Positions 34,859 through 43,247 are shown, counted from the first letter of the stretch. The stretch: DNA of 64,000 nucleotides from Flavobacterium potami (GCF_020026915.1 NZ_JAINUY010000011.1:1-64000); one strand, 5' to 3'. Notes: generated from the sequence alone by a model not told the origin. Program-made: numbers and translations.

Positions 34859-36034
34859 ATGAACTACATTCTTTTCGACGGTCCCGTTCGGAATGCTTTA
34901 TTGCCGTTTACTTTTACAAGACCAGTAGCTGATATTTTAGTCGGAATTATGACAATTCGCCAGAAATGGGAAAAATATCTTGGTTCGACAATTACCACTA
35001 TAACGGAAGAGTATTTGTCAGAGAAATTTCCGATGGTGGAAATGGAAGAAAATGTAATGATCAATGCAGCGTATTTGCCAAATGATACACTTGCAGAGAT
35101 GGTTTCTAATCTAACAGAAAATCAGGCTATTTTTAAAGGTGAAGATGTAATCGCATTTTTTGCAAGCGAAAATCAGGAAGAAGTCGATTTTGATTCTTAT
35201 GAAATTATTCAATACAACGAAGATTGTATTACAATTGAGCATACTTGGGATATTTTCTCTAAAAATGATGCTGCAATTCGTCAGGATTTTAAATACTTGA
35301 CGGAAGACCGCACATCGCAACCAATTCCTAAAAGTGTTAATGTAATTGCACCAGAAAATATTTTTATTGAAGAAGGAGCGAAATTAGAGTTTGTAACTTT
35401 AAATGCATCAAACGGACCTATATATATAGGTAAGAATTCCGAGATTATGGAAGGAACCGTAATTCGTGGACCATTTGCTTTATGCGAAAATGCAATGGTA
35501 AAAATGTCGGCTAAAGTTTATGGAGCAACAACCGTTGGACCTGGATCTAGAATAGGAGGCGAGGTTAAAAATTCTGTTCTTTTTGCAAATTCAAATAAAG
35601 GACACGAAGGATTTTTAGGTGATTCTGTTTTAGGAGAATGGTGTAACATTGGAGCAGATTCGAACAATTCAAATCTAAAAAACAATTACGAAGAAGTGAA
35701 ATTATGGAGCTACGAGACAGAAGGTTTTGCTAAAACGGGACTTCAGTTTTGCGGTTTAATGATGGGAGATCATAGTAAATGCGGAATCAATACGATGTTT
35801 AATACCGGAACTGTTGTTGGTGTTAGTGCCAATATTTTTGGTTCTGGGTTTCCTCGCAATTTTGTACCAAGTTTTTCTTGGGGTGGAGCTGCTGGATTTA
35901 CAACTTATGTAACTAAAAAAGCTTTTGAAACGGCACGTTTGGTTTTGTCAAGAAGAAATATCGATTTTGATGCAACGGAACAAGCCATTTTAGAGCATGT
36001 TTTTGAAGAAACTAAAAAATGGAGAAAAGACTAA
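34859..36034 (+). CDS. GlmU-like sugar nucleotidyltransferase/acetyltransferase (Bacteroidota form)
   Basis: This 391-residue protein corresponds to the Bacteroidota alternative of GlmU, thought to make UDP-GlcNAc from glucosamine 1-phosphate. The N-terminal half (about 1-170) starts YILFDGPVRNALLPFTFTRP, a degenerate nucleotidyltransferase start without the usual GxGxR loop of E. coli GlmU. The C-terminal half (about 175-370) is a left-handed beta-helix of hexapeptide repeats (IGKNSEIMEGTVIRG, VGPGSRIGGEV, NIGADSNNSN). Both activities are expected from family membership, not demonstrated here. It feeds the MurA step, although murA is 25 kb away. Confidence 0.88.
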   Translation: MNYILFDGPVRNALLPFTFTRPVADILVGIMTIRQKWEKYLGSTITTITEEYLSEKFPMVEMEENVMINAAYLPNDTLAEMVSNLTENQAIFKGEDVIAFFASENQEEVDFDSYEIIQYNEDCITIEHTWDIFSKNDAAIRQDFKYLTEDRTSQPIPKSVNVIAPENIFIEEGAKLEFVTLNASNGPIYIGKNSEIMEGTVIRGPFALCENAMVKMSAKVYGATTVGPGSRIGGEVKNSVLFANSNKGHEGFLGDSVLGEWCNIGADSNNSNLKNNYEEVKLWSYETEGFAKTGLQFCGLMMGDHSKCGINTMFNTGTVVGVSANIFGSGFPRNFVPSFSWGGAAGFTTYVTKKAFETARLVLSRRNIDFDATEQAILEHVFEETKKWRKD

Positions 36035-36080
36035 TTTTTAATGAGATAATTAGATAATTAGTCAATTAGATAATTTTTGC

Positions 36081-36113
36081 AAACCCGGCAGGTTTTTAAA
36101 ACCTGTCGGGTTT
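36081..36113. repeat. Palindrome AAACCCGGCAGGTTTT / AAAACCTGTCGGGTTT
   Basis: 16-base arms with one wobble mismatch around a single central base. It precedes the composite repeat at 36138 and has the same place as the palindrome at 6391-6415. It could also end transcription of the GlmU-like gene, as T4 follows. Confidence 0.78.
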
Positions 36114-36137
36114 TGATTTTTTATATGTTTTGCATGT

Positions 36138-36242
36138 AAACTGGACTGAAGTCCAGCCCTACAATATAGTAGGTTCTGACGGAACCAAAAAAAAGAGCCT
36201 TAGGCTCGAACGATATTGTAGGGCTGGACTTCAGTCCAGTTT
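36138..36242. repeat. REP-like composite inverted repeat, copy 2
   Basis: Two perfect 30-base inverted arms (36138-36167 and 36213-36242), each holding CTGGACTGAAGTCCAG, enclose two small palindromes: GGTTC/GGAACC (36172-36186) and GAGCCTTAGGCTC (36195-36207). The arms are nearly identical to those of copy 1 at 6438-6540. The surrounding gap (36035-36399) also has AT-rich TTAGATAATT/AATTATCTAA iterations on both sides. Confidence 0.9.
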
Positions 36243-36307
36243 AATGTAATTGATATATTTTTAAAATTATCTAATAGACACATTTTCAAAATTATCTAAT
36301 TTTCAAA

Positions 36308-36337
36308 TTGCCTAATTATCTAATTAATCTATCTTTG
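36308..36337 (+). promoter_or_regulatory. Promoter of the ABC-F gene (TTG -N19- TATCTTTG)
   Basis: TTG at 36308-36310 and TATCTTTG at 36330-36337 are spaced by 19 bases. The predicted start is near 36343, 57 bases before the ATG. Confidence 0.72.
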
Positions 36338-36399
36338 CACCACAAAAAAATGGGTGGTCAGATAAACGATTAACCGATTAAACAAATTAACAAGAACAA

Positions 36400-38034
36400 A
36401 TGATTACAGTTAACGATATTTCGGTTCAGTTTGGCGGAACTACACTTTTTAGCGATGTTTCTTTCGCGATAAATGAAAATGATAAAATTGCCCTTATGGG
36501 TAAAAATGGTGCGGGAAAATCGACACTTCTGAAAATAATTGCTGGAGTAAATAAACCTTCTACCGGAAATGTTTCTGCTCCAAAAGAAGCTGTAATTGCT
36601 TACCTGCCTCAGCATTTGCTTACAGAAGATGGTGCTACAGTTATGGAAGAAGCATCAAAAGCATTTAGCGAAGTTTTTAAAATGAAAGCTGAAATCGACG
36701 AAATCAATGAACAATTAACAGTTCGTACGGATTATGAAAGTGACGAATACATGAAATTGATCGAAAGAGTTTCTGACTTGAGCGAGAAATTTTATGCAAT
36801 CGAAGAAGTAAACTACGAAGCTGAAGTTGAAAAAATATTAGTTGGTTTAGGATTTGAAAGAGAAGATTTTACGCGTCAGACTTCTGAATTTTCAGGAGGA
36901 TGGAGAATGCGTATCGAACTGGCAAAAATCTTGTTAAGAAAACCAGATTTGATTTTGCTGGATGAGCCTACCAACCACATGGATATTGAAAGTATTCAAT
37001 GGTTAGAAGATTTCTTATTGAATCAGGCAAAAGCTGTAGTTGTAATTTCTCACGATAGAGCGTTTGTAGATAATATTACAAACCGTACGATTGAGGTTAC
37101 TATGGGAAGAATCTACGATTACAAAGCAAAATATACACATTACTTAGAATTAAGAAAAGACCGTCGTATTCACCAGCAGAAAGCATACGATGAGCAGCAA
37201 AAAATGATTGCTGAAAACCGTGCTTTTATTGAGCGTTTTAAAGGAACATTCTCTAAAACAGATGCGGTTCAGTCTCGTGTAAAAATGTTGGAAAAATTAG
37301 AAATCGTTCAAGTTGATGAAGTAGATACATCGGCGTTAAGGTTGAAATTTCCGCCTGCGGCACGTTCTGGACAATATCCTGTTATTGTAAAAGAAATGTC
37401 TAAGGCTTACGGAGATCATGTCGTTTTTAAAGATGCCAACATTGTAATCGAGCGTGGACAAAAAGTGGCTTTTGTTGGAAAAAATGGTGAAGGAAAATCA
37501 ACCATGATCAAAGCGATTATGAAAGAAATAGGCGTTGATTCTGGAAGTGTTGAAATTGGTCATAATGCTCAAATTGGATATTTTGCGCAAAATCAGGCTG
37601 CGTTATTAGATGAAAATGCGACTATTTTTGAAACTATCGATAGTATTGCAGTTGGAGATATTAGAACGCAGATTAAAAATATCTTAGGAGCTTTCATGTT
37701 CCAAGGAGATGATATTACGAAGAAAGTGAAAGTACTTTCTGGAGGAGAAAAAACGCGTTTGGCAATGATCAAATTATTGTTGGAGCCAGTTAACTTGTTG
37801 ATTCTGGATGAGCCTTCGAATCACTTGGATATGAAAACTAAGGATATCATCAAAGATGCTTTAAGAGATTTTGACGGAACTTTAATCTTGGTTTCTCACG
37901 ACCGTGATTTCCTTGACGGATTAGCGACTAAAGTTTTCGAATTCGGAAATAAAAGAGTAAAAGAACATTTTGAAGATGTTGCAGGTTTCTTAGCACATAA
38001 AAAAATGGATTCTATGCGAGAAATAGAAAAATAA
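36400..38034 (+). CDS. ABC-F family ATPase (translation factor / ribosome protection type)
   Basis: This 544-residue soluble protein has two ATP-binding cassettes and no membrane domain. Cassette 1 has GKNGAGKST (35-43), FSGGWRMRIELAKILL and LILLDEPTNHMD. Cassette 2 has GKNGEGKST, LSGGEKTRLAMIKLLL and LLILDEPSNHLD. The charged linker between them (about 235-320) is the ABC-F P-site tRNA interaction motif region. Such proteins bind the ribosome E site; some rescue stalled ribosomes and some protect against antibiotics. Which applies here cannot be read. It is a single gene with its own promoter and terminator. Confidence 0.93.
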   Translation: MITVNDISVQFGGTTLFSDVSFAINENDKIALMGKNGAGKSTLLKIIAGVNKPSTGNVSAPKEAVIAYLPQHLLTEDGATVMEEASKAFSEVFKMKAEIDEINEQLTVRTDYESDEYMKLIERVSDLSEKFYAIEEVNYEAEVEKILVGLGFEREDFTRQTSEFSGGWRMRIELAKILLRKPDLILLDEPTNHMDIESIQWLEDFLLNQAKAVVVISHDRAFVDNITNRTIEVTMGRIYDYKAKYTHYLELRKDRRIHQQKAYDEQQKMIAENRAFIERFKGTFSKTDAVQSRVKMLEKLEIVQVDEVDTSALRLKFPPAARSGQYPVIVKEMSKAYGDHVVFKDANIVIERGQKVAFVGKNGEGKSTMIKAIMKEIGVDSGSVEIGHNAQIGYFAQNQAALLDENATIFETIDSIAVGDIRTQIKNILGAFMFQGDDITKKVKVLSGGEKTRLAMIKLLLEPVNLLILDEPSNHLDMKTKDIIKDALRDFDGTLILVSHDRDFLDGLATKVFEFGNKRVKEHFEDVAGFLAHKKMDSMREIEK

Positions 38035-38051
38035 TTTTTTTGATATAAAAA

Positions 38052-38088
38052 ACGAAAGGCACAAGATAGTTCTTGTGCCTTTTTTTTG
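38052..38088 (+). terminator. Intrinsic terminator of the ABC-F gene
   Basis: AAAGGCACAAG pairs with CTTGTGCCTTT around a 6-base loop, followed by a T-run. Confidence 0.88.
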
Positions 38089-38141
38089 TTTTGAATAGTT
38101 TTGATAACAGTATTTTAATGCAATTTTTTTTACAATAAATA

Positions 38142-38158
38142 TATTTTTGTTATTTTTG
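38142..38158 (+). promoter_or_regulatory. Two tandem -7-like boxes TATTTTTG before the porin
   Basis: TATTTTTG occurs at 38142-38149 and again at 38151-38158; both match TAnnTTTG. Either would give a leader of over 100 bases before the ATG at 38272. This is AT-rich sequence, so one or both may be chance. Confidence 0.4.
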
Positions 38159-38271
38159 GTTGTTCCCCTTTCTATCGCCTGTAAGTAGTTGTCTTTTTGT
38201 TTTTTCAAAAAGTAAAAGGCTGATTTCAAAGTCAGTTAGATTTTAAAGATTAATAATTTATTTTGAAGTCT

Positions 38272-39420
38272 ATGAATAAAATTCTACCAGTGCCATTTTT
38301 TTTCTTTTTTTTAATTTTTCCGTTTTTTGTATACGCTCAAGGCGATGTGAATCAGGCGGAAGAAACTCCGGTTGCAGATAAATATCCGCAATTTCAATTC
38401 AAAGGACTTTTACAGGCAAGGTATCTCGAAAGTTTTGGAGATAATGTTGATGTTTTGGGGAATCATCATTCAACAGGAGATGTTACACAAAGTTCCTTCG
38501 ATATTAAAAGAATGCGTGTAGGATTAAATACAAAATTAAGTGAAGCTACAGAAGTTGTAATTCTGGTCAATTTAGCCGATTTCAAATCAGATACCAAAGG
38601 CAAAGTTCTTGAAAATGCCTACGGAAAATATACTTTCAATAAATACATAGCTTTAACAGGAGGTCAATTTCGTCCCGCTTTTGGTATAGAAGAATTGGTT
38701 CCGGTTGATATCATTAAATCGTTTGATTTTTCGAATCAATATTATGAATTTGGAAAAAATGGCTGGACCAGTTTTCAAATCGGAGCATCGGCTACAGGAG
38801 CTTTTGATATCGGGAAAATTCCGGTAAATTATGCTGTTTCTGTTTTAAATGGAAATGGTAAAAATGTCGAAATGGATAAAGACAACGGAAAACAGTATTC
38901 TACAAGATGGGTTTTTGAGTTGTCTAAAGCGCATAAAATAAATCTAGGTTTAAATGTTGGTTTCGGAAAAGTTTTTAAAGAAGATGTTTTTGCAGTTGGA
39001 GCAGATATTACCAGCGATTTTAAACTGACAGATCGTTTTACTTTTGATCTTCAAATCGAATACAAACAAGGAACAAATCATAATTTGTATTTCTCGCTTC
39101 CTGCAGAAAACAGAGTAGGAGATGTATCTAATTACCAAATGCGAGGTATTTATTTTCTGCCGAATCTAAGATATGTAGTAAATTATAAAAAATTGACGGC
39201 TTTAGAATTGTCCTGTCGTTACGAGACTTTTGATCCGAGTTATAAAGTCAATTCAAACGTAAGACAAACCTATACACCAATGATAAGTTTAGAATTTGGA
39301 AAAGCCTATTTGGGCCGAATCGAAATGGGATTTGAAATCGATAGATTCGATAAAAGTATTCCTGATACATCCAATTATAATGATGATTTGTTTTTAATTC
39401 AGTTGCAGCTTCGACTTTAA
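38272..39420 (+). CDS. Phosphate-selective-porin-like outer-membrane porin
   Basis: This 382-residue protein has a signal peptide (1-23, ending FFVYAQ) and a barrel of the OprO/OprP porin type: FKGLLQARYLESFGD at the N-terminus, then a FDIKRMRVGLNTKLSEATEVVI block and the VLENAYGKYTFNKY strand, ending in an aromatic-rich strand (LFLIQLQLRL). It should let small anions cross the outer membrane. I start at the ATG at 38272; a TTG nine bases upstream is less likely. The dicarboxylate carrier follows after 19 bases, so the porin probably feeds it with the same anionic substrates. Confidence 0.88.
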   Translation: MNKILPVPFFFFFLIFPFFVYAQGDVNQAEETPVADKYPQFQFKGLLQARYLESFGDNVDVLGNHHSTGDVTQSSFDIKRMRVGLNTKLSEATEVVILVNLADFKSDTKGKVLENAYGKYTFNKYIALTGGQFRPAFGIEELVPVDIIKSFDFSNQYYEFGKNGWTSFQIGASATGAFDIGKIPVNYAVSVLNGNGKNVEMDKDNGKQYSTRWVFELSKAHKINLGLNVGFGKVFKEDVFAVGADITSDFKLTDRFTFDLQIEYKQGTNHNLYFSLPAENRVGDVSNYQMRGIYFLPNLRYVVNYKKLTALELSCRYETFDPSYKVNSNVRQTYTPMISLEFGKAYLGRIEMGFEIDRFDKSIPDTSNYNDDLFLIQLQLRL

Positions 39421-39439
39421 TTCACTTAAATTTTATTTT

Positions 39440-40870
39440 ATGAAAGAAGTAAAAATTCCTCAGACCTTAATTACATTGGTGGTTTTAATTGCGATTTGGT
39501 TAATTCCTGCTCCAAATGGAGTTGTAACGGAGGCTTGGCATTTATTTGCCATTTTCGTTGCTACCATTTTAGGTATTATTCTAAAAGCTGCTCCAATGGG
39601 AACAATGTGTATGATTGCAATCGCTTTAACGGCAATGTCACAAGTTTTGGCACCTGGAGATCCGGGTAAATCAATTACTTTGGCTTTGAGAGGATTTGGA
39701 GATAAAGTAATCTGGTTAATCGGAATTTCATTTTTCATTGCTCGCGGATTCATAAAAACAGGTTTAGGGAACAGAATTGCGTTTCTATTCATAAAAATAT
39801 TCGGAAAAAGTTCTTTAGGATTGGCTTACGGTTTAGGATTGGCAGATTTGGTTCTGGCGCCTGCGGTTCCAAGTAATACGGCGAGAGGAGGAGGAATTAT
39901 TTATCCAATAATGAAGTCCATGTCGATGAGTTTTGGATCAATGCCAGATCAACCGGAAACACATAGGAAGTTGGGATCGTATTTGACTTTAAATTGTTAT
40001 AATATGAATTTAATTGCTTCTTCCATGTTTCTAACAGGAACTGCGAGTAACCCAATGTGTCAGAAGTTTGCATTGAATTTAGGAATAAAAATTACTTGGA
40101 TGTCTTGGGCTGCAGCAGCAATTGTTCCGGGTTTGTGCGCCTTTTTTGTGATTCCTTTTGTTTTATATAAAATTTATCCGCCAGAATTAAAGAAAACTGG
40201 TGACGCTCCTCAAATCGCAACTCAAAAATTAAAAGAAATGGGCGCAATTTCTAGAAACGAATGGATGATGTTGCTAACGTTTTTCATTTTGCTTTTTCTT
40301 TGGATGACAGGCGATTTGTTTTCTATTGATGCTACAACGACAGCTTTTATAGGTTTGGTAATTTTGCTTTTAACGTCTGTTTTAACTTGGGATGATGTCA
40401 AAGCCGAAAAAGGAGCTTGGGACACAATAGTTTGGTTTTCTGTTTTGGTGATGATGGCGAGTTCATTGAACGAACTAGGTTTTATAGCTTGGTTTAGTGA
40501 TTTGGTAAAAATACAAATTGGAGGATTAAGCTGGCAGATGGCTTTTCCGATTATTGTTTTAGTGTATTTCTTTAGTCATTATCTTTTTGCGAGTGCAACA
40601 GCGCACGTGGCTGCAATGTACGCTGCTTTACTTGGAGTTGGCGTTTCGCTTGGAATTCCAGGATTATTGTTGGCTTTTATGCTCGGATTTATAGGCTCGC
40701 TTTACGGAACTTTAACCCATTATGGTCATGGTCCGGCACCCGTATTTTTCGGGAGCGGATACGTTGATTTAAAAAGCTGGTGGGTCAAAGGACTCGTAAC
40801 CGGTTTGGTAATGCTCTTTATTTATATGATAATCGGAGGATTGTGGCTCCGAATTATTGGTGATTTTTAG
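39440..40870 (+). CDS. DASS-family anion transporter (2-oxoglutarate/malate translocator type)
   Basis: This 476-residue inner-membrane protein has about 12 membrane segments and belongs to the divalent anion:sodium symporter family (SLC13, CitT/DiT1-like). The substrate and sodium motif SNT is at 145-147 (PAVPSNTARGGG), followed by LTGTASNPM (about 198-206). The second half has the corresponding SAT of FASATAHVAAMYA. Likely substrates are malate, succinate, 2-oxoglutarate, citrate or tartrate. It is co-transcribed with the upstream porin, forming a two-membrane uptake route. No catabolic or regulatory gene is attached. Confidence 0.9.
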   Translation: MKEVKIPQTLITLVVLIAIWLIPAPNGVVTEAWHLFAIFVATILGIILKAAPMGTMCMIAIALTAMSQVLAPGDPGKSITLALRGFGDKVIWLIGISFFIARGFIKTGLGNRIAFLFIKIFGKSSLGLAYGLGLADLVLAPAVPSNTARGGGIIYPIMKSMSMSFGSMPDQPETHRKLGSYLTLNCYNMNLIASSMFLTGTASNPMCQKFALNLGIKITWMSWAAAAIVPGLCAFFVIPFVLYKIYPPELKKTGDAPQIATQKLKEMGAISRNEWMMLLTFFILLFLWMTGDLFSIDATTTAFIGLVILLLTSVLTWDDVKAEKGAWDTIVWFSVLVMMASSLNELGFIAWFSDLVKIQIGGLSWQMAFPIIVLVYFFSHYLFASATAHVAAMYAALLGVGVSLGIPGLLLAFMLGFIGSLYGTLTHYGHGPAPVFFGSGYVDLKSWWVKGLVTGLVMLFIYMIIGGLWLRIIGDF

Positions 40871-41169
40871 ATTCTAATTCCTGGAGGAAGTAATTCTTTG
40901 TATCTAGGATTTTTTTTGAAAAAAGAAACAATCTTTGGATGAATTGGAACCACTCTGTAATTTTTCTCAGAGCTTAAATCTAAAATATTTTTAAGAAGGG
41001 TATTGATTGCATCTTCGTTTTCGAAAGAATCAGGCTTTTTGATTTTGGTTAAGAAGATTTTTTTCTCTTGAAATTGATATTCAACTGCTAACATTCCTTC
41101 AGGGATAACAGTTTCAAATTGGCGTGCAAAAGTGTTGTCTTTGATTTCCATAGTTACAGAAGTTTCCAT
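40867..41169 (-). CDS. Degenerate YjdJ-type GNAT-like protein
   Basis: This 100-residue protein resembles the small GNAT acetyltransferases of the YjdJ/Acetyltransf_CG type. Its C-terminus NYRVVPIHPKIVSFFKKNPRYKELL lines up with the family's conserved tail. The part that should contain the acetyl-CoA loop (R-G-x-G-x-G/A) reads IKKPDSFENEDAINTLLKNI and has no glycines, so the loop is missing. It may be a catalytically dead relative with a binding role. It overlaps the convergent transporter stop by 4 bases. Confidence 0.72.
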   Translation of the reverse strand: METSVTMEIKDNTFARQFETVIPEGMLAVEYQFQEKKIFLTKIKKPDSFENEDAINTLLKNILDLSSEKNYRVVPIHPKIVSFFKKNPRYKELLPPGIRI

Positions 41170-41272
41170 AGTAATTTCTTGTTAGGTTAGGGGTAAATAA
41201 CGAATTTGGGAATCGAAAAATTAATGAAAGAAAATTCTTTATAAGTTTTTAAGTCAGAAAAATTTCGAATTA

Positions 41273-41280
41273 CAAAGGTA
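41273..41280 (-). promoter_or_regulatory. Promoter -7 box TACCTTTG for the GNAT-like gene
   Basis: An exact TAnnTTTG on the minus strand; predicted start near 41266, leader about 97 bases. The rest of the 41170-41461 gap shows nothing else I can name. Confidence 0.5.
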
Positions 41281-41461
41281 ATCATTTGATTTTCAATATT
41301 AAATTATTTTTTAAAGAAGCAAACTTTAAGTAACTGTTTCTGGTTTGATTTTTTTTGGTGGATTGGAATATTTAGGTCTGAAATTTGATTATCATGAGGT
41401 TAAAAAAAGTAACTTTATTTTTTTAAAATAAATATCGCAATGGTAATTTCATTTGAATGTT

Positions 41462-42121
41462 ATGAGTAAAATTCCAGTTTATTTTATGCCGGGTCTGGCA
41501 GCAAGTTCGTCTATTTTTGAAAGAATAAAATTAGATGAAACTATCTTTGAAACACATCTTTTAGAATGGGAAATTCCTAAACAAAAAGAATCATTATCCG
41601 ATTATGCATTTCGAATCAGTCAAAAAATAAAAGAAGAAAATCCGATTTTGATTGGTGTGTCATTTGGCGGAATTCTGGTTCAGGAAATTTCTAAACATAT
41701 TCGGGCACGAAAAGTTATTGTTATATCAAGCGTGAGAAGCAATTTGGAATTTCCTAGAAGAATGAAAATAGGGAAAACAACAAAAGCATATAAATTAATT
41801 CCGATGCAATTGATTCTGAATGTGGAGAAATTGGCAAAGTTTTCTTTTGGAGAAAAAGTCAACAAGAGAATTAAATTATACGAGAAATTTTTAGCTGTTC
41901 GTGATTTAGGTTATCTCCAATGGGCGGTAGAAAATGTAATTCTGTGGGACAGAAATCAAATCGATGAAAATGTAGTACATATTCACGGAGATCAGGATGA
42001 TGTTTTTCCTATAAAATATATTGACAAATGTATTATAGTAAAAGGAGGAACTCATATTATGATCTTGAATAAATATAAATGGCTGAATGAGAATTTGCCT
42101 TCTATTATATTGGAGGGCTAA
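41462..42121 (+). CDS. Small alpha/beta hydrolase
   Basis: This 219-residue cytoplasmic protein shows an alpha/beta hydrolase pattern: VYFMPGLAASSSIFERI at the N-terminus (oxyanion region), nucleophile elbow GVSFGG with S67, and a C-terminal catalytic His in KGGTHIMIL. The acid is probably the Asp in HGDQDDVFP. I choose ATG 41462 over a TTG nine bases upstream. The substrate is unknown; it has no signal peptide. A single gene followed by repeats. Confidence 0.82.
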   Translation: MSKIPVYFMPGLAASSSIFERIKLDETIFETHLLEWEIPKQKESLSDYAFRISQKIKEENPILIGVSFGGILVQEISKHIRARKVIVISSVRSNLEFPRRMKIGKTTKAYKLIPMQLILNVEKLAKFSFGEKVNKRIKLYEKFLAVRDLGYLQWAVENVILWDRNQIDENVVHIHGDQDDVFPIKYIDKCIIVKGGTHIMILNKYKWLNENLPSIILEG

Positions 42122-42201
42122 AGTTTCAAGTTTCAAGTTTTGGAACTTTGTCAAAGTTTGAAACTTTTGCAAAGGTTTTGCTCAAAGTAACCACAAAGTT
42201 T

Positions 42202-42290
42202 TGTCCTCCTGAGCGAAGTCGAAGGATTTCATGTTTAATCCATTCCGTGTGTCTATGCTTTGTGTGTCCTTCGACTTCGCTCAGGAAGAC
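42202..42290. repeat. Inverted repeat of TGAGCGAAGTCGAAGGA
   Basis: CCTGAGCGAAGTCGAAGGA in the left arm (42202-42226) is matched by TCCTTCGACTTCGCTCAGG in the right arm (42267-42290). Single copies of the same motif occur near 11530 and, diverged, at 14297-14350. It lies between the hydrolase and TPR-like genes. Confidence 0.78.
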
Positions 42291-42323
42291 ATAAAAATGA
42301 GCATAATCTAAAATCTAAAAATA

Positions 42324-42358
42324 AAAAATCCCAAACTCTTTTTGGAATTTGGGACTTC
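42324..42358 (-). terminator. Probable terminator of the TPR-like gene
   Basis: TCCCAAA pairs with TTTGGGA across a loop of about 13 bases and is followed on the minus strand by a run of T. Confidence 0.6.
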
Positions 42359-42382
42359 AAATATTGTAATTTAAAGAAAAAT

Positions 42383-42898
42383 TTAGATTTTCTTCATTTG
42401 TTCTTTCATCATCGTGATCTGCTCTTTCAGCATTCCTTGCTTGTCTAATTTTTTAGCTTCGTTTAATAAATTAGTCGCTTCCAATTTTCTTCTACGTGAC
42501 ATTGCAACTCCTGCAAGGTTTAATTTAGCTACAGCCAAATCCATATCCATTGATAATCCAAGTTCGATTGCTTTTTTGAAATGCTTCTCTGCTTGGTTGA
42601 TATTTGTTTGAGACAACATGATACCTTGTAAATAATTTAAGTATCCTTGTTGTTTTCTTACTAATGCTCCTTCTGGATTTTTGATGTATGATAGCCATTT
42701 ATTAGCGCCTTCGAAGTCTTGTTTTCTTAATTTTAGGAAGGCTAAAAGGATAAATTCATTTTTGAAATAAAGAAAAATTGGAATTGCAGTCAATAATATA
42801 AGAAAGATTCCATTTCCGATATTACTTTCTGTAAATTGCCAAATGCCCGCCACTACTAGAAGTCCGGCCAAAATAAGTTTAATATTTTTCTGAAACAT
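42383..42898 (-). CDS. TPR-like protein with two N-terminal membrane helices
   Basis: This 171-residue protein has two transmembrane helices (about 5-22 and 27-45) followed by a cytoplasmic or periplasmic helical region of tetratricopeptide-like units (ANKWLSYIKNPEGALVRKQQ, QAEKHFKKAIELGLSMDMD, KLNLAGVAMSRRRKLEATNL), ending in a charged Met-Lys-rich helix. Such units usually mediate protein contacts. I do not recognise a named family and cannot give a role. It has a promoter at 42921 and probably a terminator. Confidence 0.78.
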   Translation of the reverse strand: MFQKNIKLILAGLLVVAGIWQFTESNIGNGIFLILLTAIPIFLYFKNEFILLAFLKLRKQDFEGANKWLSYIKNPEGALVRKQQGYLNYLQGIMLSQTNINQAEKHFKKAIELGLSMDMDLAVAKLNLAGVAMSRRRKLEATNLLNEAKKLDKQGMLKEQITMMKEQMKKI

Positions 42899-42920
42899 AA
42901 TTAATGTAAATTTGTGATTG

Positions 42921-42928
42921 CAAAGATA
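42921..42928 (-). promoter_or_regulatory. Promoter -7 box TATCTTTG for the TPR-like gene
   Basis: An exact TAnnTTTG on the minus strand, 23 bases before the ATG at 42898; predicted start near 42914. Confidence 0.65.
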
Positions 42929-42961
42929 GTAAAAGGAATTAAAAATATTTTTATAAAAGTG

Positions 42962-42992
42962 CTTGCCAGTGAAAAAAGTCTTTGTATATTTG
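42962..42992 (+). promoter_or_regulatory. Promoter of rpmH (CTTG -N19- TATATTTG)
   Basis: CTTG at 42962-42965 and TATATTTG at 42985-42992 with a 19-base spacer. The predicted start is near 42998 and the leader about 70 bases. Confidence 0.75.
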
Positions 42993-43067
42993 CACTCGGT
43001 TTTTGAACAACGATATCCAAAACCAAAATAAAGAGTTAATAGATACCATTTTTAAAGATACAAAGCA

Positions 43068-43229
43068 ATGAGCAAAAGAACATTTCAACCATCGAAAAGA
43101 AAAAGAAGAAATAAGCACGGATTTATGGACAGAATGGCTTCTGCGAATGGAAGAAAAGTTCTAGCGCGTAGAAGAGCAAAAGGAAGACATAAATTAACTG
43201 TTTCTAGCGAGCCTAGACACAAAAAATAA
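43068..43229 (+). CDS. rpmH: 50S ribosomal protein L34
   Basis: This 53-residue, strongly basic protein is L34 of the large ribosomal subunit. It starts MSKRTFQPSKRKRRNKHGF and contains the family core RMASANGRKVLARRRAKGR, with a slightly longer C-terminus (KLTVSSEPRHKK) than the usual 44-46 residues, as is normal in Bacteroidota. It has its own promoter and terminator. The dnaA, rnpA and oriC that accompany rpmH in many bacteria are not here. Confidence 0.98.
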   Translation: MSKRTFQPSKRKRRNKHGFMDRMASANGRKVLARRRAKGRHKLTVSSEPRHKK

Positions 43230-43247
43230 TGTTTGTATAAACATACA

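Noticed and set aside
39460..39792. A 110-codon antisense frame in the dicarboxylate carrier gene
   Set aside because: The opposite strand of membrane-protein genes often stays open. There is no promoter, no domain and no conserved start.
43068..43229. rpmH as a marker of the replication origin
   Set aside because: No dnaA, rnpA, gidA or DnaA-box cluster is nearby; in this phylum rpmH is not tied to the origin.
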